64,000 nt of DNA from Korobacter sp036501185. GTDB taxonomy: Bacteria; Acidobacteriota; Terriglobia; Terriglobales; Acidobacteriaceae. Below are positions 17,346 to 24,251 of the stretch, one piece after another (within the stretch, counting starts at the first letter, position 1; every line of letters begins with the position of its first letter). The DNA is taken from assembly GCA_036501185.1 (NCBI GenBank), contig DASYAU010000048.1:1-64000 (forward strand), in the 5' to 3' direction. A program made the position numbers and the translations under genes. The notes beneath the pieces are model-generated. The model saw only the letters and a list, made by a program, of their open reading frames with translations. It did not search any database and had not been told where the DNA came from.

Positions 17346-17951
17346 CCAAGCGCGAAGCGCGCCCCGCCGGCGAGGTTCCCACGAACCTAGCCCACGTTTT
17401 TCGCCAATTCCGCCGACAACGTCCCCACGCAGCCAATCCCGAAACCAACCCACACTCCAAGCGCGAAGCGCGCCGCGCCCTTAAAGCCCGGGGCGCAGCC
17501 CCGGGAACGAGGGCGCATGCGGAAACGCAAAGCCCGAAGGGCGGCCCGCTCTTCGCCACCCACGCCCGCAAGGTCCCCACGAACCTAGCCCGCGTTTTTC
17601 GCCAACCGCGCCGACAACATCCCCACGCAGCCACTCCCTGAACCAACCCACACTCCAAGCGCGAAGCGCGCCGCGCCCTTAAAGCCCGGGGCGCAGCCCC
17701 GGGAACGAGGGCGCATGCGGAAACGCAAAGCCCGAAGGGCGGCCCGCTCTTCGCCACCCACGCCCGCAAGGTTCCCCACGCATCTAGCCCACGTTTTTCG
17801 CCAATTCCGCCGACACATCCCCACGCAGCCAACCCCGAAACCAATCAAGATCCAAGCGCGAAGCGCGCCGCGCCCTTAAAGCCCGGGGCGCAGCCCCGGG
17901 AACGAGGCATGCGGGAACGCAAAGCCCGAAGGGCGGCACGCTCTTCGCCGC
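17346..17951. repeat. Tandem array of a ~198-bp repeat unit
   Basis: Units begin with CCAAGCGCGAAGCGCG at 17346, 17457, 17655 and 17852. The two middle copies are full (198 and 197 bp) and almost identical; the first lacks its middle (111 bp) and the last has only the first half. Each full unit holds a CCCGGGGC-gca-GCCCCGGG hairpin inside wider arms GCGCCCT/AGGGCGC, then GCCCGAAGGGC, then a GTTTTTCGCCAA stretch. Frames that read through it merely repeat the same text and are not genes. Confidence 0.85.
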
Positions 17952-17953
17952 CA

Positions 17954-18403
17954 TCACGCCACCCTCCTGATCCTCTCCGGTAACCCTTCCACCTCGATCC
18001 CGGCCGTATTCTCCCGCTCCCAATCCGTCATGTTCACCACCGCCAACTCGCTAGCCGCCTGTATCTGAAACGGCAATGCCGCGGCCTCATGTCCAAACCC
18101 AAGCAGGAACGGCAAAAACGCCGCCGTGCCCGCCTGCAACAAGTCCATTTCGCCATGTCCCTTGAAGCTGAACACCGGGTTGATCCCGCCTTCGTAATTC
18201 GTGTTCAGCGTCACGCCCAGGACCATCCCGGCATTCACCAGCGCCGTAAACGCCGCGCGCTTGTGACGCCCCCAATATCCCGCCGCCATCAGCAGGTACC
18301 CGGCCGTCACCAGGTAATCCAAAACTGCATGCTCCCGCCGATTGATCTTCTTCGGCAACGGTCCATATTTTCCCAACAAAGCTTCCACCACAGGATGCGC
18401 CAT
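17954..18403 (-). CDS. Small integral membrane protein
   Basis: 149 residues from the ATG at 18403, which has AGGAG 9 nt upstream; an ATG at 18412 abuts that AGGAG and is less likely. About three membrane segments: HAVLDYLVTAGYLLMAAGYW, AAFTALVNAGMVLGVTL and AGTAAFLPFLLGFG. The middle loop carries NTNYEGGINPVFSFKGHGE, and the C-terminus is soluble and acidic (about 45 residues). No family firmly recognised; the HAxLDY opening recalls small SPW-repeat-like membrane proteins. Its stop codon abuts the 198-bp repeat array. Confidence 0.65.
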   Translation of the reverse strand: MAHPVVEALLGKYGPLPKKINRREHAVLDYLVTAGYLLMAAGYWGRHKRAAFTALVNAGMVLGVTLNTNYEGGINPVFSFKGHGEMDLLQAGTAAFLPFLLGFGHEAAALPFQIQAASELAVVNMTDWERENTAGIEVEGLPERIRRVA

Positions 18404-18867
18404 GTTTTTCATCTCCTGTCCGGAAGATGCGCCACACTTCACCCAAGATGGCGACCACCGCAAGCACCACCACGATTCCCACAATTCCCCCCCCAAAAGC
18501 AAAAAGGCCGTCGCTCTCAGCTCTCCCCAACTGACAAGAGCCAACAGCAACCGCCTTATTTCGTCCAAAAACACAAAACCCGCTAACGGCCACTAGCCGC
18601 TAACGGAGTTCTTTTTCTTACTCTCTATATTTAGAATACCAAATCAGAGGGGGTAAAACTGACACTTTTTCCAAATTTATATTTGCCGCGATCTCATCGG
18701 CTTACGAGGAAAATCGCGTTTTTTGCCTCTTGACAAAAAAATTTGTGATAAGCCCCTACTTAGCTCAAAGGTGCAATCCACGCGCCTTTCCATCCCAAAA
18801 TGGAACGCGAACCTCGAACGGTTTCTTCTTGTATGCAGCCCGACCCGGCGTTACCTAACAGCGTAGA

Positions 18868-18940
18868 GCTAACCGCTAACCGCTAACCGCCAACCGCCAA
18901 CCGCCAACCGCTAACCGCTAACAGCTAACAGCTAACAGCC
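18868..18940. repeat. Heptamer array, GCTAACC/GCCAACC/GCTAACA (about 10 units)
   Basis: Longest array in the window: GCTAACC x3, GCCAACC x3, GCTAACC, GCTAACA x3 in order, with neighbouring units sharing variants. Ends 20 bp before the -10 box of the permease gene. Confidence 0.85.
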
Positions 18941-18960
18941 TCTCCCCAGTCCCCTTCCCG

Positions 18961-18966
18961 TACAAT
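18961..18966 (+). promoter_or_regulatory. -10 box of the ABC permease gene
   Basis: TACAAT ending 9 nt before the ATG at 18976; predicted leader of a few bases. Confidence 0.45.
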
Positions 18967-18975
18967 CAATCCGAC

Positions 18976-20097
18976 ATGATGAACCGCATGATCGTCTCCA
19001 ACCTGGTGCACCGCCCTCTCCGCTCGGTCATCAGTATTGCTGCCATTGCCATCGAAGTCACCCTGATTCTCCTCATCGTCGGCCTCTCCATTGGCATGCT
19101 CAACGACAGCAAAAAACGCACCGCCGGCATCGGCGCCGACGTCATGGTCCAGCCTCCCAACGCCTCCGTTCTCTCCAGCTTTTCCAGCGCCTCCGTCCCT
19201 ATCAAAGTCGCCGATGTCCTCGCCAAGTTGCCGCACGTCGAATCCGCTGTTCCGGTCGTCATGAACACCAACACCAACGGCAGCCTCGAGGTCATCTACG
19301 GCATCGATCTCACCGCAGGCTCGCCCTACAACTTCGACAACACGGGGCGTCCTTTTCGCTACATCGAAGGCGGCCCATTCCAAGGCCCCAACGACATCCT
19401 CGTTGACGATTACTACGCCGGCGACAAGCACGTAAAAGTCGGTGACCACCTCCAACTCTTCAACCACGAGTTCCGCGTTTCCGGCATCGTCGAAAACGGC
19501 AAGGGTGCCCGCAAATTCGTGCCTCTCACAACCCTGCAAGACCTCATGGGATCCACTGGCAAGGCCAGCATGTTCTACCTCCGCCTCGACAATCCCGAGA
19601 ACGCCGACCTCGTCGTGCAGGAAATCAAATCCACCCCCGGCCTCGAGACCTACACCGCCCGCTCGCTGCAAGCTTTCTTGTCGATGATGACCGTCGAAAA
19701 ACTCCCCGGCTTTGCCAGCTTCATCCGTGTCGTTGTCGGCATTGCCATGATCATCGGCTTCATCGTCATCTTCCAATCCATGTACACCGCTGTCATGGAG
19801 CGCACCCGCGAGATCGGCATCCTCAAATCCCTCGGCGCCGACAAGCTCTACATCGTGCGGTTGATCCTCCGCGAAACCATTACTCTCGCTATCTGCGGCA
19901 TCGCCGTAGGCATCGGCATCAGCTATCTCGCAAAGGTCGCTATCCGCGCCAAGTTCCCGCTAATGACCGTCCAAATGACCGCCCCCTGGATCGGCTACGC
20001 CACGCTGATCGCGGTAATCGGCGCGATGTTAGGCGCCATCTACCCAGCCATAAAAGCCGCCCAAAAAGACCCCATCGACGCCCTCGCCTACGAGTAG
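18976..20097 (+). CDS. ABC transporter permease, MacB/FtsX type
   Basis: 373 residues with the MacB topology: one membrane segment near the N-terminus (SVISIAAIAIEVTLILLIVG), a large periplasmic domain (about 50-245), then three segments in the C-terminal FtsX domain (VVGIAMIIGFIVIFQSMY; ILRETITLAICGIAVGIG; APWIGYATLIAVIGAML), with the conserved MERTREIGILKSLGA coupling helix between the first two of these. Such proteins work with a MacB-type ATPase in extrusion of lipids, lipoproteins or peptides or as mechanotransmitters. No ATPase or membrane-fusion partner is encoded nearby, so it is an orphan here. Confidence 0.88.
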   Translation: MMNRMIVSNLVHRPLRSVISIAAIAIEVTLILLIVGLSIGMLNDSKKRTAGIGADVMVQPPNASVLSSFSSASVPIKVADVLAKLPHVESAVPVVMNTNTNGSLEVIYGIDLTAGSPYNFDNTGRPFRYIEGGPFQGPNDILVDDYYAGDKHVKVGDHLQLFNHEFRVSGIVENGKGARKFVPLTTLQDLMGSTGKASMFYLRLDNPENADLVVQEIKSTPGLETYTARSLQAFLSMMTVEKLPGFASFIRVVVGIAMIIGFIVIFQSMYTAVMERTREIGILKSLGADKLYIVRLILRETITLAICGIAVGIGISYLAKVAIRAKFPLMTVQMTAPWIGYATLIAVIGAMLGAIYPAIKAAQKDPIDALAYE

Positions 20098-20153
20098 TCA
20101 GGAGCCGCGACAATGCACGTTGCAATAACGCGTCCGCCAGCGAGCCCGAGCCT

Positions 20154-20244
20154 CCAATTACTAATCACTAATCACTAACCGCCAACAGCCAACAGCCTCC
20201 TCTTTCTCCTAAAAACAAAACCCGAAACCCGAAACCCGAAACCT
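20154..20244. repeat. Heptamer arrays CTAATCA, GCCAACA and CCCGAAA
   Basis: CTAATTA, CTAATCA x2 and CTAACCG, then GCCAACA x2, then after a gap CCCGAAA x3. The most downstream array in the window; none was found after it. Confidence 0.8.
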
Positions 20245-20290
20245 TCCTTCCATCACTGCGCCCGACCGTCGCCTCTGCTACCGTCCCCCC

Positions 20291-20791
20291 ATGAAACCCG
20301 CCGTTCTCCTGCTGCTCTTCACGCTCCCGGCGTACGCCCAGCATTTCTCCGCTCGCTCCGTCTGCCCCGTTTCTCAAATCCACCAGACGCTCACCGTCCC
20401 CGACTCGCCCGAACACACCGTCAGTCTCGACCAGCGCCAATGCCATTGGCTTCAGCCCCTTGAATTGGCCGGCCAGCGAACCTCCGACTACACCACCTAC
20501 GGCGTTGACGACGTCCACGCTGCCACCGCTCACGATCACGGCTACGCCACGGGCTCAACCTCCACCAGCGCGCAATATTTCCTCGAATACGATGGCGGCT
20601 CCGAGATGAACCACGGTGCCCCCGTCCGTCTCAGCGGCACCTGGAAATTCACCGGCGGCACCGCCTCTCTCTGCGGCCTGACCGGAAGTGGCACCTACCG
20701 CGCCCAACCCAACGCCGAAGGCGGCATGGAATTCCTCATGGAAGGGAACTACGAGATCATCCGCGATGCCTGCCCTGCCAACAAGCCGTAA
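20291..20791 (+). CDS. Secreted hypothetical protein
   Basis: 166 residues with a clear signal peptide (MKPAVLLLLFTLPAYA, cleaved before QHFSA). The mature part has four Cys (two possible disulfides), several His and a Gly/Ser-rich second half that looks like beta strands (PVRLSGTWKFTGGTASLCG). No family recognised. A periplasmic or secreted location is the only prediction. Stands alone downstream of the ABC permease, separated by a heptamer array. Confidence 0.65.
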   Translation: MKPAVLLLLFTLPAYAQHFSARSVCPVSQIHQTLTVPDSPEHTVSLDQRQCHWLQPLELAGQRTSDYTTYGVDDVHAATAHDHGYATGSTSTSAQYFLEYDGGSEMNHGAPVRLSGTWKFTGGTASLCGLTGSGTYRAQPNAEGGMEFLMEGNYEIIRDACPANKP

Positions 20792-20836
20792 TGCCTCGCG
20801 CAAGCCCGCAACGCTCTTTCCCGCGCAACGCTTTCT

Positions 20837-20864
20837 CTTGTCCTCCAGAGCGCAGCGAAGGACC
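20837..20864. repeat. Dispersed TGTCCTCCAGAGCGCAGCGA element
   Basis: Shorter copy of the element at 2771 and 13210, directly before the box array of the fic gene. Confidence 0.7.
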
Positions 20865-20877
20865 TGCTGTTTGCCGA

Positions 20878-20977
20878 TGCGGAGAATAACCCTTTTATTC
20901 TCCGCACAATCTGCGGAGATCCCCCTTGCTTTTGCGGAGAATACCCTCCATAATCTCCGCAGGATATGCGGAGATTA
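20878..20977 (+). promoter_or_regulatory. Duplicated operator-like array upstream of and overlapping the fic start codon
   Basis: Six boxes of TGCGGAGA(A/T)T(A): forward at 20878, 20912, 20933 and 20967, reverse at 20896 and 20951. Boxes 1-3 and 4-6 have the same spacing and orientation, so this is a 55-bp unit present twice. Boxes 1 and 2 make a perfect 11-bp inverted repeat around 7 nt; boxes 4 and 5 do so with one mismatch. Box 6 begins within the ATG of the fic gene. Likely binding sites for a regulator, possibly the Fic protein itself through its C-terminal helix-turn-helix. Confidence 0.7.
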
Positions 20978-22081
20978 ACCTACATCCACGAGCACACTGG
21001 TTGGCCTGACTTTCACTGGGACGGCGCCTCCCTGGCCGATCTGCTTGCCTCTGTCCGCCATCGCCAAGGCCGTCTTCTTGGCCAGATGGAACATCTCGGC
21101 TTTCCCCTCCAGCAGCAGGCCGTTCTCCAGACTCTCACCGACGACGTCCTCAAGAGCAGCGCCATCGAGGGCGAAAAACTCGACGCCGAGCAGGTCCGCT
21201 CGTCGGTCGCGCGTCATCTCGGCCTCGATATCGGCGGACTCAAAGCCCCCGATCGTCACGTCGAAGGCGTCGTCGACATGATGCTCGACGCTACCCGCCA
21301 CTACGATCGCCCACTCACCGAAGATCGCCTCTTCGCGTGGCATGCCGCCATGTTTCCCGCCGCCCGCAGCGGCATGCGTCCCATCAAAACCGGCGCCTGG
21401 CGCGACGATCGCACCGGCCCCATGCAAGTCGTCTCCGGCCCCATCGGTCACGAGCGCGTCCATTACGAAGCTCCCACCGCCAAGCGCCTCAACGCCGAAA
21501 TGCGCAAATTCCTTCGCTGGTTCAACGCCGCGAACGGCCAGGACTGGGTCGTGAAGGCCGCCATCGCCCACCTCTGGTTTGTCACCATCCATCCCTTCGA
21601 CGACGGCAACGGCCGCATCGCCCGCGCCATTGCCGACATGGCCCTCGCCCGCTCCGACCAGAGCGCTCAGCGCTTCTACAGCATGTCGTCCCTTATTCAG
21701 AAAAAGCGCGCCGAGTACTACGCCATCCTCGAGCGCACCCAGAAGGGAACCACCGACATCACCGCCTGGATGCAATGGTTTCTCGAAACTCTTGGCGAAG
21801 CCCTCGCCGCCGCCGAGCGCGCTTTGCACAAGGTGTTACGCAAAGCCGAATTCCGGAAATCCGTCGCCAATCTCCCGCTCAACGAGCGCCAGCGCGCCAT
21901 GCTCAACCGCCTGCTCGAAGGCTTCGAAGGCAAGCTGACGACGTCCAAATGGGCGAAACTAACGAAAACTTCCCAAGACACCGCCGCCCGCGACATCGCG
22001 AAATTGATTGAACTCGGCGTCCTCGTCCGCAACCCCGAAGGCGGCCGCAGCACCAGCTATATGCTCGCTTCTGCGCCGTAA
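20966..22081 (+). CDS. Fic-family protein (class II AMPylase type) with C-terminal winged helix
   Basis: Fic enzymes transfer AMP or another nucleotide part onto Ser, Thr or Tyr of target proteins. 371 residues: an N-terminal DUF4172-like region (IHEHTGWPDFHWD), the class II inhibitory helix with S64-x3-E68-G69 in SSAIEGE, the Fic core with a complete HPFDDGNGRIAR motif at 209-220, and a winged-helix domain at about 305-371 (TTSKWAKLTKTSQDTAARDI). Active-site His 209 and the Arg that is held by Glu 68 are both present, so it should be a regulated, competent enzyme. Repeated boxes reaching into its start codon suggest tight, probably self-directed control. No antitoxin gene is adjacent. Confidence 0.92.
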   Translation: MRRLTYIHEHTGWPDFHWDGASLADLLASVRHRQGRLLGQMEHLGFPLQQQAVLQTLTDDVLKSSAIEGEKLDAEQVRSSVARHLGLDIGGLKAPDRHVEGVVDMMLDATRHYDRPLTEDRLFAWHAAMFPAARSGMRPIKTGAWRDDRTGPMQVVSGPIGHERVHYEAPTAKRLNAEMRKFLRWFNAANGQDWVVKAAIAHLWFVTIHPFDDGNGRIARAIADMALARSDQSAQRFYSMSSLIQKKRAEYYAILERTQKGTTDITAWMQWFLETLGEALAAAERALHKVLRKAEFRKSVANLPLNERQRAMLNRLLEGFEGKLTTSKWAKLTKTSQDTAARDIAKLIELGVLVRNPEGGRSTSYMLASAP

Positions 22082-22107
22082 AAACCGCTCCGCGCTTGCC
22101 TTTGCCG

Positions 22108-22935
22108 CTACTGATTCAAATGAAAATTGATTTCGACGTTGATCAGCACCGCGACGGGTTCGCCATTCCTCTTCGCCGGATCGAACCTCCACGAACGCAC
22201 CGCCTGCACAGCCAATGCGTCGAACCCGTGTCCCAGCGATCTCGTCACCATTACCGCCGACGCCCGGCCCTGCGGATCCACCACCAAGCTGAGAACCTCG
22301 GTCCCTTGTAGCTTCTTCTCCCGCGCTTCCTCCGGAAACTCCGGTTCCGGGTCGTACGTCGCGCGCGGAGGTGTGACCTTGCCGCCTTCTTTGGAAAGCA
22401 CCCATCCAAACCCGCGCTCTCCCGTGAACAAACACGCTGCCGCCGGCGACAGCAGCTCTTTGTGCGCGGCGTGCAGCAGAGCGTCGTCGTTCGGCGCGCA
22501 TGCGGGCGCCGCGCGTTCCTCCGCTTTCAAAAAAACTTTCCAGAAACTCGTCATCGCGGCGTCCATTGTCGGTTCGGGTAAAGCGATCTCCACCACTCGC
22601 TTCACCACGCCTCTCGTGAAAGTCGCGTTCCCGCCGCTGTAATAGATCACCGGCAAATCGCCGGTCAGGACAATCTTCCCTTGCTTCTGCTCCGCCGTAT
22701 CCAGACTGAAAAGCGCATCCGCCGGCCCGAACGAGACCTCCGAATGATTCAGCAGCTTGCCGTCGGCCGCGAACTCCAGCTTCTCCCCGCGATACAGTCC
22801 CCGCAGCGTGAGCACCTTGTGCTGAAACTGGTTCTGAATCTCTTCCGCGATACTGCTCTCCGCTCTCAGCGGATACACACCAAGCACCACCACCGCAGCA
22901 ATTGCGATCGATAGCAGCATCCAATTTCGCTTCAC
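22108..22935 (-). CDS. TonB C-terminal-domain (energy transducer TonB family) protein
   Basis: 275 residues. An N-terminal hydrophobic anchor or signal (MLLSIAIAAVVVLGVYPL), a central domain without recognisable motif (about 30-180), and a TonB C-terminal domain from about 190 (ATYDPEPEFPEEAREKKLQG, VTRSLGHGFDALAVQAVRSW, VLINVEINFHLNQ). It lacks the Pro-rich periplasmic spanner of classical TonB, so it is probably one of the acidobacterial TonB-like proteins of unclear partner. Convergent with the fic gene (26 bp between stops). Confidence 0.8.
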   Translation of the reverse strand: MKRNWMLLSIAIAAVVVLGVYPLRAESSIAEEIQNQFQHKVLTLRGLYRGEKLEFAADGKLLNHSEVSFGPADALFSLDTAEQKQGKIVLTGDLPVIYYSGGNATFTRGVVKRVVEIALPEPTMDAAMTSFWKVFLKAEERAAPACAPNDDALLHAAHKELLSPAAACLFTGERGFGWVLSKEGGKVTPPRATYDPEPEFPEEAREKKLQGTEVLSLVVDPQGRASAVMVTRSLGHGFDALAVQAVRSWRFDPAKRNGEPVAVLINVEINFHLNQ

Positions 22936-23051
22936 GCGGCGGATTGTAAGCTCATTCGCCCTCGCTTTGTACCCTCTTTTCCGCTACAATTATCCGAGCC
23001 TTTCTTCCGCCCCCAAAGGGCTGGATTTCGGCGTAACGCTAGCCGTGTGCG

Positions 23052-23080
23052 TTGACAGTACCCGCTTGGCTTCGTTACAC
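23052..23080 (+). promoter_or_regulatory. Sigma-70 type promoter of rplM-rpsI
   Basis: TTGACA (23052-23057), 17-bp spacer, TTACAC (23075-23080). Leaves a leader of about 100 nt before rplM, long enough for translational feedback by L13, though no specific structure was recognised. Confidence 0.7.
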
Positions 23081-23189
23081 TTAAGGCTTCTGTAGTCCTG
23101 CGTTTGCCCGCCAGTGAGTTTCCCAGCGCTTCCGCGCCGGCTAACACAGCGGTTTTCATTCGCGGTTTTCCATTACTGGAGAGTTTGAG

Positions 23190-23618
23190 ATGTCCACGTA
23201 TTTCCCCAAGGGGGAAGTTGCGCGCAAGTGGTTTGTCGTTGATGCCGATGGCCAGACCCTCGGTCGCCTCGCGTCCCGTGTCGCGCGCATCCTTAGCGGC
23301 AAGGACAACCCCAAGTACACGCCGTTTATCGACACTGGCGATCACGTCGTCGTGATCAACGCCGAAAAGATCAAAATCACCGGCCTCAAGGCGAACGCCA
23401 AGAAGTATTACCACTACTCCGGCTATCCCGGCGGCATGAAGGAAGAAGAGTTCCTCAAGCGCCTCGAGCGTCGCCCTGAACTGATCCTCGAAGAGGCCAT
23501 CAAGGGCATGCTGCCGAAGTCGAAACTTGGCAAGTCCATGGGCGGAAAACTCAAGGTTTATCGCGGGTCCGAACACCCGCACCTGGCGCAGAAACCGGAA
23601 GCTCTGGTCAACGCCTAA
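23190..23618 (+). CDS. rplM: 50S ribosomal protein L13
   Basis: 142 residues, the usual length. Seen: KWFVVDADGQTLGRLASRVA near the N-terminus, the GDHVVVINAEKIKITG segment, KYYHYSGYPGG and the C-terminal EHPHLAQKPEALV. Transcribed with rpsI, whose start is 31 bp downstream; this pair is conserved in most bacteria. Confidence 0.98.
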   Translation: MSTYFPKGEVARKWFVVDADGQTLGRLASRVARILSGKDNPKYTPFIDTGDHVVVINAEKIKITGLKANAKKYYHYSGYPGGMKEEEFLKRLERRPELILEEAIKGMLPKSKLGKSMGGKLKVYRGSEHPHLAQKPEALVNA

Positions 23619-23649
23619 GCAGATTTCAGAAGGGTAGCGAATTACTCGA

Positions 23650-24045
23650 ATGGCAGAATTGGTTCAATACTACGGAACGGGCCGCCGCAAGTCGGCAGTT
23701 GCCCGCGTCTTCCTGCGCCCGGGTAGCGGCGAGTTCAAAGTCAACGGCAAGGGTTTCGAAGAATACTTCGTCACCGAAGCCCAGCGTCAGTCCGCGAAAG
23801 CGCCCCTGGTGCTCACCGAAACCATCGCCACCTTCAACGTCATCGCCAATGTCAGCGGCGGCGGCGTCAATGGCCAGGCCGACGCCGTCAAGATGGGCCT
23901 CGCCCGCGCCCTCCAGGAGTTCAATGCTGAACTCCGCGGCAAGATGAAGGCCGAAGGTTTCATGACCCGCGACGCCCGCATGAAGGAACGCAAGAAGTAC
24001 GGTCAGAAGGGCGCACGCAAGCGCTTCCAGTTCTCGAAGCGCTAA
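23650..24045 (+). CDS. rpsI: 30S ribosomal protein S9
   Basis: 131 residues. YYGTGRRKSAVARVFLRPG at the N-terminus, VSGGGVNGQADAVKMGLARA in the middle, and the basic C-terminal tail ending GARKRFQFSKR, whose last Arg contacts P-site tRNA in the ribosome. Second gene of the rplM-rpsI unit; a GTGCCCC hairpin element 10 bp downstream may end or stabilise the message. Confidence 0.98.
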   Translation: MAELVQYYGTGRRKSAVARVFLRPGSGEFKVNGKGFEEYFVTEAQRQSAKAPLVLTETIATFNVIANVSGGGVNGQADAVKMGLARALQEFNAELRGKMKAEGFMTRDARMKERKKYGQKGARKRFQFSKR

Positions 24046-24054
24046 ACGAAATTC

Positions 24055-24094
24055 GGTGCCCCACTCTACGCGCAGCGTAGGGTGGGGACTTTCA
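24055..24094. repeat. GTGCCCC hairpin element (copy 5)
   Basis: GGTG flank, arms CCCCACTCTACGC (24059-24071) and GCGTAGGGTGGGG (24075-24087), then ACTTTC. Thirteen perfect pairs with stem text different from all other copies. Confidence 0.75.
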
Positions 24095-24251
24095 AAGTAT
24101 TTCACCCTCGTCTTTTGGTTCCGGGGACGATCAGTGAGCAAGCAACTACCGGAACGAAATCACTCCGCACCCGCATTTTCACGGGGCGGGTTACGGAATG
24201 GAAATCTAGAGCGCCAGCGGCGCGATAGATGCAATCCAAATAGGAGGTAGT

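Larger units (their letters stand above)
18404..18975. other. Intergenic region, partly AT-rich
   Basis: Upstream of both the small membrane protein and the divergent ABC permease. 18485-18492 is a run of eight C (eight G on the minus strand) within an open minus-strand frame that could encode a single membrane segment (GIVGIVVVLAVVAILG), without a clear start. 18600-18780 is unusually AT-rich for this window (TTGACAAAAAAATTTGTGATAAG at 18730). 18868-18940 is a GCTAACC array. No firm gene. Confidence 0.5.

Noticed and set aside
17332..18023. Several overlapping minus-strand frames of 79-170 codons
   Set aside because: They are translations of the 198-bp tandem repeat and repeat the same peptide; no start sites.
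18087..18593. 168-codon minus-strand frame over the small membrane protein
   Set aside because: Its first part could encode a membrane segment, but the rest is out of frame with a better-supported gene and has no recognisable end; kept only as a remark on the G8 tract.
18730..18762. TTGACA ... TACTTA as a promoter for the ABC permease
   Set aside because: The spacing between the boxes is 21 bp, too long, and a better -10 box lies next to the gene at 18961.
18868..18940. Possible CRISPR array
   Set aside because: The repeats are contiguous heptamers with no spacers and there are no cas genes.
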